The notes: generated by a model from the letters alone, not told the origin. Shown: positions 35,026 through 44,462, counted from the stretch's first letter. The stretch: 64,000 nt of DNA from Pseudoalteromonas luteoviolacea (GCF_001750165.1 NZ_CP015411.1:1206001-1270000), one strand, 5' to 3'. Numbers and translations: made by a program.

Positions 35026-35865
35026 ATGTCTACAGAAAACGCATTACTTACGATTCTTGTCGATAAAATCAATAATGACACACTTGTATTACCTACGCTC
35101 CCTGAGGTCGCAGTTCGAGTCCGTCAAGCAGCTGACGATCCTGAAGTCAACTTGTTACAAATGGCGGATGTCATTTCACACGATCCTGCTTTAGCCGCGC
35201 GCATGATTAAAGTCGCGAACAGTGGGTTTATGGGACGTTCGATTAAAGTAAATACGCTGAACCAAGCGGTGACGCGGATTGGCTTACGGCAAATAAAAAA
35301 TATCGCGACAGCGATGGCGATGGAGCAGTTGTTCGTTTCAAACAATAAGCTAATTAAAACCTATATGGACAAAGCGTGGCAGAAAACTTTAAAGGTTGCG
35401 TGTCAGGCTATCTCTACGATGGAGTTTTATCTTCGTTTAAACAAACATACCTCTTTGAATAAAGATACTATTACACTTGCTTCTTTGGTCTTTAACATCG
35501 GCGTGTTGCCGATTTTAACAGAAGCTGAAAAACACCCGGAAGTATTTGCCAATCCAAGCTTCTTAGCACATGCAATACAGAAGTTAGCTGGACGTATTGG
35601 TGGTGCGATTATGCGCGAATGGGGCTTTACAGATGACTTTGTTGAGGTTGCAGAGAGTTGGGCTAACCCTAATTATAAGCCAGAGCACGTTTGCTACGTT
35701 GATTTTATTCGAGCGGGTGCCATTGTTGAGGGTATTTTACAAGTGTCAGATAAGGCGGCTGCGCTGGGAGTTTACGAGGAAAAAGGTGTACTTCGCTCTA
35801 TAGACATGTTTACTGATGATGCCTATTTAGACTTACTGACAGATGTGAAATCGATGTTTGCTTAA
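35026..35865 (+). CDS. HDOD domain protein
   Basis: A 279-aa cytoplasmic signalling protein made of one HDOD domain (about residues 20-215), an HD-related output domain without most of the HD catalytic residues. Typical segments are LPTLPEVAVRVRQAADDPEVNL, ISHDPALAARMIKVANSGFMG, and LNQAVTRIGLRQIKNIATAMAM. Such proteins take part in regulatory networks such as c-di-GMP or motility signalling; no specific partner is known here. The frame opens at a GTG (34999), but ATG 35026 has AAAGGA about 10 nt upstream and gives the usual start MSTENALL. A strong bidirectional terminator separates it from rdgC. Confidence 0.9.
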   Translation: MSTENALLTILVDKINNDTLVLPTLPEVAVRVRQAADDPEVNLLQMADVISHDPALAARMIKVANSGFMGRSIKVNTLNQAVTRIGLRQIKNIATAMAMEQLFVSNNKLIKTYMDKAWQKTLKVACQAISTMEFYLRLNKHTSLNKDTITLASLVFNIGVLPILTEAEKHPEVFANPSFLAHAIQKLAGRIGGAIMREWGFTDDFVEVAESWANPNYKPEHVCYVDFIRAGAIVEGILQVSDKAAALGVYEEKGVLRSIDMFTDDAYLDLLTDVKSMFA

Positions 35866-35880
35866 GAAATGATGAATAGT

Positions 35881-35914
35881 AAAAAAGGGCCATTTGACAA
35901 TAGGCCCTTTTTTC
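35881..35914. terminator. Bidirectional terminator between HDOD gene and rdgC
   Basis: AAAAAAGGGCC, 11-nt loop, GGCCCTTTTTT: a GC stem flanked by A and T tracts, functional in both directions between convergent genes. Confidence 0.93.
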
Positions 35915-35917
35915 TTT

Positions 35918-36826
35918 TTATAGGTCGTCTTTGTCGCCTAATTCTCTGGTGAGGTCTTCTAGAAGCTCTTTGACTTCTTCAGAGACAAGGATAAAGTCTG
36001 CATCTAGTTTTATTGCTAGATCTTCTTTTGGAATATCTGCGTTTTGCTCTTTTAATGCATCGTTGTAGCTGACGCGCTTGATTGAACCATCATTTTGTAA
36101 TAAAAACTGAACACGTTCTTTCCAGTCAAGCGCCAGTTTTGTAACGCGTTTACCATTTTCCAAATGCAGCTTTATTTCATCACTGGCAAGGTCATGCTGC
36201 TTTAACTTGACTTGAGCGCCTTCATCAGTAGCATCTTGTAGCTCTGCATCATTACCAATTGCAAACCCTTCAGGTGCCTCAAATTTAGTTAACCAATCAG
36301 TTAAAAATACGTCCAAGTCATAATTTGCAAACGCCGGAACGATAGGCAGTGTACCTAGAGATTTACGTAGTAAAGCCATCATTTCTTCAGCTTTGTTAAA
36401 GCTTGCGCTATTCACAATCACCCAACCACTTTCTTGGTCAATAAATGCAAATTGTAAACTGGATTTTTTAAACGCCTGAGGAAGTAAGGTCGCCAGAATA
36501 TTTTCTTTTAACTCATCTTTTTCTTTCTTCTTAACTGGGCGGTTTTCTTCGCGCTCAATAAGCTCTACCTTTTCAGCAACCATATCATTGATAACCGCTG
36601 CAGGAAGGACTTTTTCTTCACGCTTCGCACACAATAAAATACTGTTTTGAGAGAAGTGAGAAAGAGTTTGGCCGTGCTTCCCTAATGCGTTTACCCAACC
36701 AAAGGTGCTCATATCTTGGCTACCACAAGCGCGAAATATGTCTTGCTCGAGTGCCTTTTCAAAGTCTTCTTGTGTGTACGAAACATCTTGTTTAAAACGG
36801 TAACAGATTAGGTTGCTGAACCACAT
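35918..36826 (-). CDS. rdgC: Recombination-associated protein RdgC
   Basis: Ring-shaped double-stranded DNA-binding protein that limits RecA loading and filament activity. The 302-aa length equals that of typical RdgC. The N-terminal sequence MWFSNLICYRF and FGWVNALGKHG match the family, as do VLPAAVINDMVAEKVELIEREENRPVKKKEK-type charged segment (about 90-125), ILATLLPQAFKKSS, and WLTKFEAPEGFAIGNDAEL. It is convergent with the HDOD gene and probably monocistronic; the sensor kinase gene beyond it ends 150 nt upstream of its start on the same strand. No SOS box is visible before it. Confidence 0.96.
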   Translation of the reverse strand: MWFSNLICYRFKQDVSYTQEDFEKALEQDIFRACGSQDMSTFGWVNALGKHGQTLSHFSQNSILLCAKREEKVLPAAVINDMVAEKVELIEREENRPVKKKEKDELKENILATLLPQAFKKSSLQFAFIDQESGWVIVNSASFNKAEEMMALLRKSLGTLPIVPAFANYDLDVFLTDWLTKFEAPEGFAIGNDAELQDATDEGAQVKLKQHDLASDEIKLHLENGKRVTKLALDWKERVQFLLQNDGSIKRVSYNDALKEQNADIPKEDLAIKLDADFILVSEEVKELLEDLTRELGDKDDL

Positions 36827-36976
36827 ATATTCAAATATCCAAGTGAAAAATCGAATTGCATCATAACAAACCTACTGTGGGTCGGGCAAAGCTAAAATGG
36901 GTAAGATTGGTACTTTATAGCACTTATGCGATGAGACGTGAGCAGAGAAGCTTGTTCACGTCTAAAACAGAAGTCA

Positions 36977-38737
36977 TTAGCTAAACATTGCTTGCTGCGC
37001 TTTCATCTCTTTGGGGAAACGAATATGGTATGTTAAACCTTGCCCTTCTTCTGAGCTCACTTCGATATCACCGTTGAGTGTTTGCTTTACAAGATTAAAG
37101 GTAATATGTGTGCCTAAACCACTGCCACCTTGGTCTCGTTTAGTTGTAAAGAACGGGTCAAAAAGCTTTTCTAACTGAGCCGCTGATACCCCTTTACCAT
37201 TGTCTTTATATACAATCCTAACATCGTCATTATCGTCTGTGATTTGAATATTTATGGTGCCTTTATTTATCCCCTCAAAACCATGGATCAGTGAGTTCAT
37301 AATGAGGTTTGTAAAGATCTGGCTAATTGCCCCTGCCGGCAAGTTCAGTGTGAGGTCCGCCGGGCAATCAATATTGACTTCATGAGCTGTCTTTTTTAAT
37401 TTTGGATGCAGTGAACGCAGCACTTCCTCTAAATATTGTTGGAAGTTAATCGTCCTTACCGCTTCACTTGCTTGGTCGACGGCAATTTGCTTAAAGCTTG
37501 CCACCAGCTCAGATGCTCTTGCTAAGTTATTGGTCAACAGGCTGGCGCTTTGCTTTGCTTCATGCATAAATTCTTCAAGTGCTTTTGGTGATAGGGTTTT
37601 TTCTTTGTAAGCCGCCTCTAATTGATCTAAACGTTCTTGTAAAAAAGATGTGGCTGTAACACCTATTCCAACAGGGGTATTGATATCATGTGTTATACCG
37701 GCTACCAGACCACCTAACGCTGCCATTTTTTCAGAGCCAACCAAGCGCTCTTGTGCCATGTTAAGTTCTTCAACATACTTCTCTAGCTCATTTTGCTTCG
37801 TTAACAGCTCTTCTTCTGTTTGACGCCTCAAATCGATTTCTTCTGTCAACGTGAGTTTTTGCTTTTCAAGTTCATATTTTTGTTGTTGCAGATCCATCAT
37901 AGCTTGACTGAGGTTTGAGGTTTTCCGAGCAACTTCTTGCTCGAGTTGAATATTATGCTGATCTAATTTTTCATTACTTATAATGAGCTCTTTTTGAGTC
38001 TGATCTAGCTGTTTGCGATACTCAGCTACTTTATCAATTAATTTGTTGAACGCTTCTTCCATTACTTTAAGTTCGTTGCGCTCGGTAGTATCGATGTCTA
38101 TTTTATGACCGTCTATGTTATCAACTTCGAAATCTTCAATTTGCTCGGTTAAGTCGGTTAAGGGCTCGGTAAGGAGCTTTCTAAATGCAAGTAAAAACAA
38201 AATAATCAAGAATGTCGTCTTGACCATGGCATTCCCTATCAAAAAGTAGATAGAGATCATAATGCGGCTAAACACCACTTCTCGGCTAGAAAATAGCGTG
38301 ACATCACCCACTTGTGTGGCCCGGCCTGAAAACTCGAAAATCAAAGGAAAAGTATATCCAAATAGCCCAGATGGCGTATCTTCAATTAAGGCTTCGTCTT
38401 GCACAAGTTGTTGGCTGTAGAGTTCATGAATGTTGAGCGAACGGCCAAGTTGAGAAATTATTTCACCACTGTCGTCTCGTACAATGATCCCTTCTATCAT
38501 CGGGATCGCGAGTAAGCCTTCTGCTGTTGTAACCGTTTGTTTGGTGTTTAATTCCCAAATCGCGCGTGTCAGACTTCGGCTAAATGTTTTTTGTAACATA
38601 GTCAGTTCGTTACGGATATAGTCTTTGGTATTGACATACTCAGCGACAACTTGTCCACAAGTGACAACGAACGTTAGTAGAAAGTAAACTGACAGAACGT
38701 TTGTAAGTAGTTTTTTCGACAGACTTTTCTGTAGCAT
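36977..38737 (-). CDS. Sensor histidine kinase with periplasmic sensor and coiled coil
   Basis: A 586-aa membrane kinase. TM1 (about residues 12-32) and TM2 (about 160-185) enclose a periplasmic domain of about 125 aa, followed by a HAMP-like segment (LTEPLTDLTEQIEDF) and a long coiled coil (about 230-330, rich in Gln, Glu, Lys). The kinase core has the H box GGLVAGITHDINTPVGIGVT (His near 347), the N box NLIMNSLIHGF, and YKDNGKGV and GGSGLGTHI boxes, of the HisKA/ThrB-related type seen with many orphan Alteromonadales kinases. No receiver is attached. A single-domain response regulator is divergently encoded 209 nt away and is a plausible partner. Confidence 0.93.
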   Translation of the reverse strand: MLQKSLSKKLLTNVLSVYFLLTFVVTCGQVVAEYVNTKDYIRNELTMLQKTFSRSLTRAIWELNTKQTVTTAEGLLAIPMIEGIIVRDDSGEIISQLGRSLNIHELYSQQLVQDEALIEDTPSGLFGYTFPLIFEFSGRATQVGDVTLFSSREVVFSRIMISIYFLIGNAMVKTTFLIILFLLAFRKLLTEPLTDLTEQIEDFEVDNIDGHKIDIDTTERNELKVMEEAFNKLIDKVAEYRKQLDQTQKELIISNEKLDQHNIQLEQEVARKTSNLSQAMMDLQQQKYELEKQKLTLTEEIDLRRQTEEELLTKQNELEKYVEELNMAQERLVGSEKMAALGGLVAGITHDINTPVGIGVTATSFLQERLDQLEAAYKEKTLSPKALEEFMHEAKQSASLLTNNLARASELVASFKQIAVDQASEAVRTINFQQYLEEVLRSLHPKLKKTAHEVNIDCPADLTLNLPAGAISQIFTNLIMNSLIHGFEGINKGTINIQITDDNDDVRIVYKDNGKGVSAAQLEKLFDPFFTTKRDQGGSGLGTHITFNLVKQTLNGDIEVSSEEGQGLTYHIRFPKEMKAQQAMFS

Positions 38738-38946
38738 GGAGTGTTCTTAGCTCCTGACGACCATGTTATAGCACGCATATTAAACTTAAAGTTAGCCAAT
38801 AAATGGCTAAAAATAAATGTTTATCTTGCTATCTTTACAACATATAAGTGAATATAAAAAACTTACTGGATGTTGATTATTGTGTTATAAGATTAGGACA
38901 ACAATAACGTTTATTTGTTACTAGAACAATAAAGATTTACCTTCTT

Positions 38947-39312
38947 ATGAGCTATTCCGTGTTAGTGTGCGACGATTCTACTGTCGCACGTAAACAAGTT
39001 GTGCGTTGCTTGAGCTCCAACCTAGATGTTGAGATTAGTCAGGCTAAAAACGGCCAAGAAGCTGTTGAAATATTGCAAAATTCGCAAATTGACTTGTTGT
39101 GTTTAGACCTTACCATGCCTATTTTGGACGGCATAGGCGTGCTTGAAGCGATTAAGGCAAATAAAATAGAAACCTATGTGGTGGTTATTTCTGCGGATAT
39201 TCAAGATCAAATGAAAGTGAGAGTAGCGCAGCTTGGTGCATTGAAATTTCTTGAAAAGCCTGTCAAGTCTGAACAATTGCTCTCTCTACTCAGTGAATAC
39301 GGTATCCGTTAG
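38947..39312 (+). CDS. Single-domain (CheY-like) response regulator
   Basis: A 121-aa receiver domain with no output domain. Acidic pair CDDST near residues 8-9, phospho-acceptor Asp in LLCLDLTMPILDG (near 54), Ser/Thr switch in VVVISAD, and the invariant Lys in FLEKPVKS, so all catalytic positions are intact. It should work by phospho-dependent protein contact, like CheY, or as a phosphorelay intermediate. It is divergent from the sensor kinase at 36977-38737, which suggests they work as a pair. The start MSYSVLVCDDST is unambiguous. The threonine operon begins about 150 nt downstream. Confidence 0.93.
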   Translation: MSYSVLVCDDSTVARKQVVRCLSSNLDVEISQAKNGQEAVEILQNSQIDLLCLDLTMPILDGIGVLEAIKANKIETYVVVISADIQDQMKVRVAQLGALKFLEKPVKSEQLLSLLSEYGIR

Positions 39313-39458
39313 ATAAGCTTTGCACTTCTCTGTATGTATCTTGAACATTTTGCATATTTAATTTTTACTTATCGTCTTGACAGTTTGACTGTAAATCGGG
39401 CAATCTAAATCACGTAGACAATTTATAAGCAAATTTTATTTAGGTTAACGTACAAACC

Positions 39459-39518
39459 ATGAACCCAATTACATGTAACGCGACGATTATTATTACGACC
39501 ACCATCCTTACTGGATAG
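39459..39518 (+). CDS. thrL: Threonine operon leader peptide
   Basis: A 19-codon leader, MNPITCNATIIITTTILTG, with six Thr and five Ile codons, of which ATT ATT ATT ACG ACC ACC ATC are consecutive. This is the design expected of an attenuator sensing charged tRNA-Thr and tRNA-Ile, as in enterobacterial thrL. The stop (39516-39518) lies just before the antiterminator arm, and the attenuator terminator follows 23 nt later, directly before thrA. The ribosome binding site (AGG near 39442) is weak and distant. Too short for ordinary gene finding, but the codon content and position make it convincing. Confidence 0.9.
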   Translation: MNPITCNATIIITTTILTG

Positions 39519-39555
39519 TGGCATAGGTCCGTGCATATTTAAAAAAGGCCTGTGC
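39499..39555 (+). promoter_or_regulatory. thr attenuator: pause hairpin and antiterminator
   Basis: Pause hairpin: CCACCATCC (39499-39507) with GGATAGTGG (39513-39521), one mismatch. Antiterminator: GCATAGGTC (39521-39529) with GGCCTGTGC (39547-39555), nine pairs including two G-T. The second uses the 5' arm of the terminator and shares base 39521 with the first, so the structures are mutually exclusive as in classical attenuation. Confidence 0.75.
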
Positions 39556-39579
39556 TCACCGAGAGCACAGGCCTTTTTT
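39541..39579 (+). terminator. thr operon attenuator terminator
   Basis: AAAAAAGGCCTGTGCTC, loop ACCGA, GAGCACAGGCCTTTTTT: an 11-bp GC-rich perfect stem with a T run, 27 nt before the thrA ATG. Confidence 0.96.
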
Positions 39580-39605
39580 GGTTTAGGAATGAGGAAAAAG
39601 TAATT

Positions 39606-42023
39606 ATGCGAGTTTTAAAGTTTGGAGGCTCATCTCTTGCTGACATGGCATGTTTGGAGCGAGTTCGGTCTCTCATTCTCAATTATGGCAGTGAGAAAGC
39701 AGTTGTTGTGTTATCAGCCCCAGGTGGTATGACAGACAGCTTGGTGTCATTGGCAGAGCATGCACAAGCAGGTGAAGACTTTACCCAGCAATGGGATGCC
39801 TTTGCGTCTCGCAGTGCGGCGCTTAAGCATGAAGTTGAGGCTCAATATGGTGACGTAATTAACTGGCCGTCATTGAGCTTGCTTCGTGATAAATTAGACG
39901 GCGTTAAGCTGTTAAAGCAATGCCCCGCATCGGTGAATGCGTTCGTCATTAGCTTTGGCGAAAGGATCAGTGTGTCCTTGATGGTCACTATGTTAAAAGT
40001 GTGTGGTGCGAAAGGGTTAGATGCAACAGAGTGTATTAAAACGCGTTCCGAGTATTTAGACTCTGAGGTAGAACTGGAAAGCACGCGAAACGCTGTTAAT
40101 AAACAAATAGATATTGCGGAAGCTGGCATTTATATCATGGCAGGCTTTACTGGGAGCAATGCATCAGGTGAATTAACCACACTAGGTCGCAATGGATCTG
40201 ATTATTCTGCTGCGGTGATAGCAGCAAGCCTCAATGCGGATATCTGCCAAATATGGACAGATGTTGACGGTGTGTACAGTGCAGATCCAAGGCTAATCAA
40301 GAAAGCAACAAAGGTTGATCGCTTATCTTATAAAGAAGCGATGGAGCTCGCTTACTTTGGTGCGAAAGTGTTACATCCAAAAACTATTTTGCCGTGTGCG
40401 AAAGCGAATGTACCGTGTGAAATTAAAAATACGCATGATCCAGATGTACCTGGTTCATTGATTTCTTCTCAGGGAACGGGAGACGCACCTGTTAAAGCTT
40501 TATCTAGTTTAGACGACCTTGCTATGCTGACAGTTTCAGGTCCAGGCATGAAGGGTAAAGTAGGTATGGCAGCGAGGGTGTTTGGGGCGCTGGCCAATGA
40601 TAATGTCTCAATCGTACTCATTACTCAGTCATCCTGTGAATTTAGTATAAGCTTCTGTGTCTATGAACAGGATCTATCACTCGCATTGAATGCGTTAGAA
40701 GCCGCTTTTGAATTGGAAACTCAGGCTGGGTTGATTGAACCAGTAGAAGTAAGAAAAGAGCTCGCCATTGTAACTTTGGTAGGCGACAACATGAAATCGC
40801 ACAAAGGCCTTGCCGCTAAATTCTTTGCTTCACTGTCACAGGCGCAGGTCAATGTTGTTGCAATCGCGCAAGACTCAACCGAAAGTGCAATTTCTGCGGT
40901 GATATCTGGAGACCTATGTAAAGATGCGATGAAGGTATGTCATGAGAACTTTTTCACTCATGTACCATCCATAGACGTCTTTTTACTCGGCTGTGGTTTA
41001 GTCGGCAAAGAGCTGATTAAGCAGTTAGAAAAGCAGCAGGCGTGGCTTGCAAACCGCAACATAAAACTTAACTTATATGGTGTTGCTAATTCGCGCCAAT
41101 GCGTCTTAAGTAAAGATGGCGTGGTATTTGACCAATGGGAAAGTGCGCTTTCGCAATCAAGTACGGCATTTTCTCTCAATCAACTTGAGCAATTTGTAAA
41201 GCGTAACCATCTCATCAACCCGGTCATTGTAGATTGCAGCTCATCTGAGCAATTGGCAGACCAGTATGCAGACTTCTTGAAGGCAGGTTTTCATGTTGTT
41301 GCGGCTAATAAAAAAGCCAACACTGGTAATATGGCTTATTATCGTGCATTACAGCAGGCTGCTCAGTCATCAGGGCGTAAGTTCTTGTATGAAACAAACG
41401 TGGGCGCGGGTTTACCTGTATTAGATAATTTGCAGTTGTTATTCGGGGCTGGAGATGAGTTATTGTCTTTCAGCGGTATTTTGTCTGGCTCTTTATCGTA
41501 CATGTTTGGCGCGATAGAGGATGGACTGAGTCTGTCTGAAGCGACGACTCAAGCGAAGCAAAATGGGTTTACTGAGCCGGACCCAAGAGATGATTTATCT
41601 GGTACCGATGTCGCTAGGAAACTACTGATCATTGCTCGTGAGGCTGGATTGGCACTGGAGTTGAGTGATATTCAAGTTGAGCCTGTGGTACCGGAGCAGT
41701 TTGCAGCAGGTACTTCCGTAGAAGACTTTATGACGCAATTGCCTGAGTTAGATGCGGCCTTTGCGGATCGCGTTCAAAGTGCTGCCAGTGAAGGAAAAAA
41801 ATTACGGTATGTCGGCAGCATTAAAGACGGAGTATGCCGTGTGGGGATCGAGGCGGTCGATGCTGAACATGCGCTATATGATATTCGTGATGGGGAAAAT
41901 GCCTTGGCTATTTTAAGTCAATATTATCAGCCGAAACCTTTTGTGATTCGGGGCTATGGTGCAGGTGCTGAGGTGACTGCGGCAGGTGTGTTTGCTGATA
42001 TTTTGAAAACACTATCTCGTTAG
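39606..42023 (+). CDS. thrA: Bifunctional aspartokinase/homoserine dehydrogenase I
   Basis: Catalyses the first and third steps of the aspartate-to-homoserine pathway. The 805-aa protein has an aspartokinase domain (about 1-285: MRVLKFGGSSLAD, TTLGRNGSDYSA, WTDVDGVYSADPR), two ACT regulatory domains (about 315-455), then homoserine dehydrogenase (about 460-805: the NAD(P)-binding FLLGCGLVGKEL, VVAANKKANTG with the catalytic Lys, LSGSLSYMFG and NGFTEPDPRDDLSGTDVARKL). It is slightly shorter than E. coli ThrA (820 aa). ATG 39606 is chosen over an in-frame start at 39552 because the latter lies inside the attenuator stem and the family start is MRVLKFGG. It is first in thrABC, under attenuation. 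Confidence 0.97.
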   Translation: MRVLKFGGSSLADMACLERVRSLILNYGSEKAVVVLSAPGGMTDSLVSLAEHAQAGEDFTQQWDAFASRSAALKHEVEAQYGDVINWPSLSLLRDKLDGVKLLKQCPASVNAFVISFGERISVSLMVTMLKVCGAKGLDATECIKTRSEYLDSEVELESTRNAVNKQIDIAEAGIYIMAGFTGSNASGELTTLGRNGSDYSAAVIAASLNADICQIWTDVDGVYSADPRLIKKATKVDRLSYKEAMELAYFGAKVLHPKTILPCAKANVPCEIKNTHDPDVPGSLISSQGTGDAPVKALSSLDDLAMLTVSGPGMKGKVGMAARVFGALANDNVSIVLITQSSCEFSISFCVYEQDLSLALNALEAAFELETQAGLIEPVEVRKELAIVTLVGDNMKSHKGLAAKFFASLSQAQVNVVAIAQDSTESAISAVISGDLCKDAMKVCHENFFTHVPSIDVFLLGCGLVGKELIKQLEKQQAWLANRNIKLNLYGVANSRQCVLSKDGVVFDQWESALSQSSTAFSLNQLEQFVKRNHLINPVIVDCSSSEQLADQYADFLKAGFHVVAANKKANTGNMAYYRALQQAAQSSGRKFLYETNVGAGLPVLDNLQLLFGAGDELLSFSGILSGSLSYMFGAIEDGLSLSEATTQAKQNGFTEPDPRDDLSGTDVARKLLIIAREAGLALELSDIQVEPVVPEQFAAGTSVEDFMTQLPELDAAFADRVQSAASEGKKLRYVGSIKDGVCRVGIEAVDAEHALYDIRDGENALAILSQYYQPKPFVIRGYGAGAEVTAAGVFADILKTLSR

Positions 42024-42034
42024 AGGAAGGCACT

Positions 42035-42964
42035 ATGAGAAAATTTTATGCACCTGCGTCTATTGGTAATTTCTGTGTTGGGTTTGATTCACTTGGTGCG
42101 GCAATCACGCCGATTGATGAGCAATTATTAGGGGATGTCGTTCATATTCAAGATGCTGATAAAGATAGTTTTGAGTGTATCGGTGAGTACGCGCACAAGC
42201 TCCCATCAGACCCACAAGAAAATTTAGCATTTCAATGTTTAGCGCATTTTCGGGCGCAAGTGAAGCCTGATATGCCCAGTGTTTTTTTGAGATTAGAGAA
42301 AAAACTGCCGGTTGGTTCAGGGCTTGGATCCAGTGCATGCTCTGTTGTCGCAACCTTTGCGGCACTGAACGCGTTTGCTGACACTAAGTTGTCGCAGTCA
42401 CAAATGATTGAACTGATGGCGGACTTTGAGGCAAAAGTGAGTGGCGCACGTCATTATGACAATATTACGCCATGTTATTTGGGTGGGTTACAACTTACAG
42501 CGGAATTAGTGCCAGACAGAGCACTGGCATTACCGATTGACCCGAACTGGTATGTTGTTGTGGCATATCCCGGGTTTGCATTGAATACAGCTAAAGCGAG
42601 GGCGGTTTTACCTGCGACGCTTACATTAAGTGAAAGTGTTGAGTTTGCCCAGAGAATGTCCTCATTTTGTGCTTTGCTGCAGTTGAATCGATTTGATGAG
42701 GCTGTTGCGCTCATGCGAGATAATCTGGCAGAACCAAGTCGTTCGCCACTTATTGAAGGATTTGAAGAGGCAAAACTGAGTTTACCTGAGTTGGGCGCCA
42801 GTGTGGTCAGCATATCTGGCGCTGGTCCGACGCTTTTTGCGCTGTGTCATTCATTAGAGATTGCGCAAAAGTGTCAACACTGGCTGCAGTCACACTACTT
42901 GAACGGACAAGGGTTTAGTCATATTTGTAAAATAGACAGTCTGGGCACTAGAGAACTGGTTTAA
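42035..42964 (+). CDS. thrB: Homoserine kinase
   Basis: GHMP-family kinase that phosphorylates homoserine for threonine synthesis. The 309-aa protein starts MRKFYAPASIGNFCVGFDSLG, has the ATP-binding glycine-rich loop LPVGSGLGSSACSVVA (about residues 88-103), and the C-terminal GHMP motif VVSISGAGPTLFALC. Length matches the E. coli enzyme (310 aa). It begins 11 nt after thrA with an AGGAAGG ribosome binding site and is followed by thrC after 10 nt, so expression follows the thr attenuator. Confidence 0.97.
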   Translation: MRKFYAPASIGNFCVGFDSLGAAITPIDEQLLGDVVHIQDADKDSFECIGEYAHKLPSDPQENLAFQCLAHFRAQVKPDMPSVFLRLEKKLPVGSGLGSSACSVVATFAALNAFADTKLSQSQMIELMADFEAKVSGARHYDNITPCYLGGLQLTAELVPDRALALPIDPNWYVVVAYPGFALNTAKARAVLPATLTLSESVEFAQRMSSFCALLQLNRFDEAVALMRDNLAEPSRSPLIEGFEEAKLSLPELGASVVSISGAGPTLFALCHSLEIAQKCQHWLQSHYLNGQGFSHICKIDSLGTRELV

Positions 42965-42974
42965 GGAATTAAAA

Positions 42975-44258
42975 ATGAATTTAGTTAATCTTATGGAGCC
43001 TGAGCAGCAGGTTTCATTTACAGAAGCGGTGAAAATTGGCCTAGGGCGTAATCAAGGCGTGTTTTTTCCAGAGAAATTAGCAGCAATTGAAAATGTTGAT
43101 GCGTTGTTAGCGATGCCATTTAAAGCCCGCAGTAGTAAAATTTTACAGCATTTAATCGGTGATGAGCTGCCAAGTGATACGCTTGATGAAATGGTGAATA
43201 GCGCATTTAATTTTCCGGCGCCAATGGTTGAAATTGAAAAGAATACGTATTGTTTAGAGCTATTTCATGGTCCGACACTGGCGTTTAAAGATTTCGGCGG
43301 GCGCTTTATGTCTGAGTGCATTGGCTTATTTAGTCAAGGCGAGCGGGTTACGATTTTAACAGCGACCAGTGGAGATACTGGCGCAGCGGTTGCCCATGCA
43401 TTTTACGGTAAAGAAAACGTAGACGTAGTAATTTTATACCCGCAAGGCAAAATTTCGCTGGCACAACAAAAGTTATTCACAACGCTTGGTAATAATATTC
43501 ATTGTTATGCCGTGGAAGGCAGTTTTGACGACTGCCAGGCACTGGTAAAACAAGCTTTTTTAGATGAAGAAGTTAAGTCTAAGTTGGGCCTGAACTCGGC
43601 CAATTCAATTAACATCAGTCGTTTGTTGGCGCAAGTATGTTATTACTTCGAAGCTTTCGCACAGTTATCTCAGTCTCAACGAGAGCAAGTGCATGTATCT
43701 GTACCCAGTGGTAATTTTGGTAATGTCTGTGCTGCAATGATTGCAGCTGCAATTGGTTTGCCGATTAAAAAGCTAAGTGCTACGACGAATCAGAATGACA
43801 CAGTACCGCGTTACATAGCGACAGGCAATTGGTCACCGAACGCAACTTTAGAGTCTTTGTCCAATGCGATGGATGTGAGTAAACCTAATAACTGGCCTCG
43901 TGTTGAGAGTATGCTTAAAAGAGGAGTATTCGATAAAGATGATTTTTATTCATGTTCCGTGTCTGAATCTCGTACTCAAGAAGTGATGAAACAAATCAAC
44001 AAGCAAGGTTATGTAGCAGAGCCGCACACTGCAATTGCTTATGAAGGCTTGCAAATCAATAAATCTTCCCATGAAATCGGGATCTTTTTAGCGACGGCTC
44101 ATCCGGCTAAATTCAAAGAATCTGTTGAAGGTGTTTTAGAACAACAACTTGACATGCCTAAAGTACTTTCAGATGCGCTGAATAAGCCTTGCCTAGCTGA
44201 ATGCATCTCAGCCGACTACGAGGGGCTTAAGCGGCGCCTATTTGAAAAATTAGGCTAG
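42975..44258 (+). CDS. thrC: Threonine synthase
   Basis: PLP enzyme converting O-phosphohomoserine to threonine. The 427-aa protein has the PLP-Lys segment GPTLAFKDFGGRF (Lys near residue 107), the substrate/phosphate-binding ILTATSGDTGAAVAHAF, and VSVPSGNFGNVCAA, all typical of the enterobacterial-type ThrC of about 428 aa. It is the last gene of thrLABC; a long perfect inverted repeat with an AT tail 24 nt after the stop terminates the operon. Confidence 0.97.
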   Translation: MNLVNLMEPEQQVSFTEAVKIGLGRNQGVFFPEKLAAIENVDALLAMPFKARSSKILQHLIGDELPSDTLDEMVNSAFNFPAPMVEIEKNTYCLELFHGPTLAFKDFGGRFMSECIGLFSQGERVTILTATSGDTGAAVAHAFYGKENVDVVILYPQGKISLAQQKLFTTLGNNIHCYAVEGSFDDCQALVKQAFLDEEVKSKLGLNSANSINISRLLAQVCYYFEAFAQLSQSQREQVHVSVPSGNFGNVCAAMIAAAIGLPIKKLSATTNQNDTVPRYIATGNWSPNATLESLSNAMDVSKPNNWPRVESMLKRGVFDKDDFYSCSVSESRTQEVMKQINKQGYVAEPHTAIAYEGLQINKSSHEIGIFLATAHPAKFKESVEGVLEQQLDMPKVLSDALNKPCLAECISADYEGLKRRLFEKLG

Positions 44259-44281
44259 TTTAGTTTCTTGTTTTTTACGCT

Positions 44282-44328
44282 TGTGCATACATTCATTGAT
44301 GAAGGGTGAATGTATGCACATTTTAATT
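44282..44328 (+). terminator. Terminator after thrC
   Basis: TGTGCATACATTCA (44282-44295), 11-nt loop, TGAATGTATGCACA (44307-44320), then TTTTAATTTT. A perfect 14-bp stem at the end of the threonine operon. Confidence 0.88.
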
Positions 44329-44462
44329 TTAAATGATCTAATCAATTCATATAAATATTTTTTATATTTAAATAAAAAAATATCATCCCAGAAACACTGT
44401 GAAATAAATTCAATCCTTGCTTAAATAGAGCCACGCAGATTTCGTAGGCAATTGGATGTAAA

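Noticed and set aside
39377..39413. TTGACA at 39377 as the thr operon promoter
   Set aside because: The -35 is perfect but no acceptable -10 lies 16-18 nt downstream; a promoter is expected in this region but I cannot place it.
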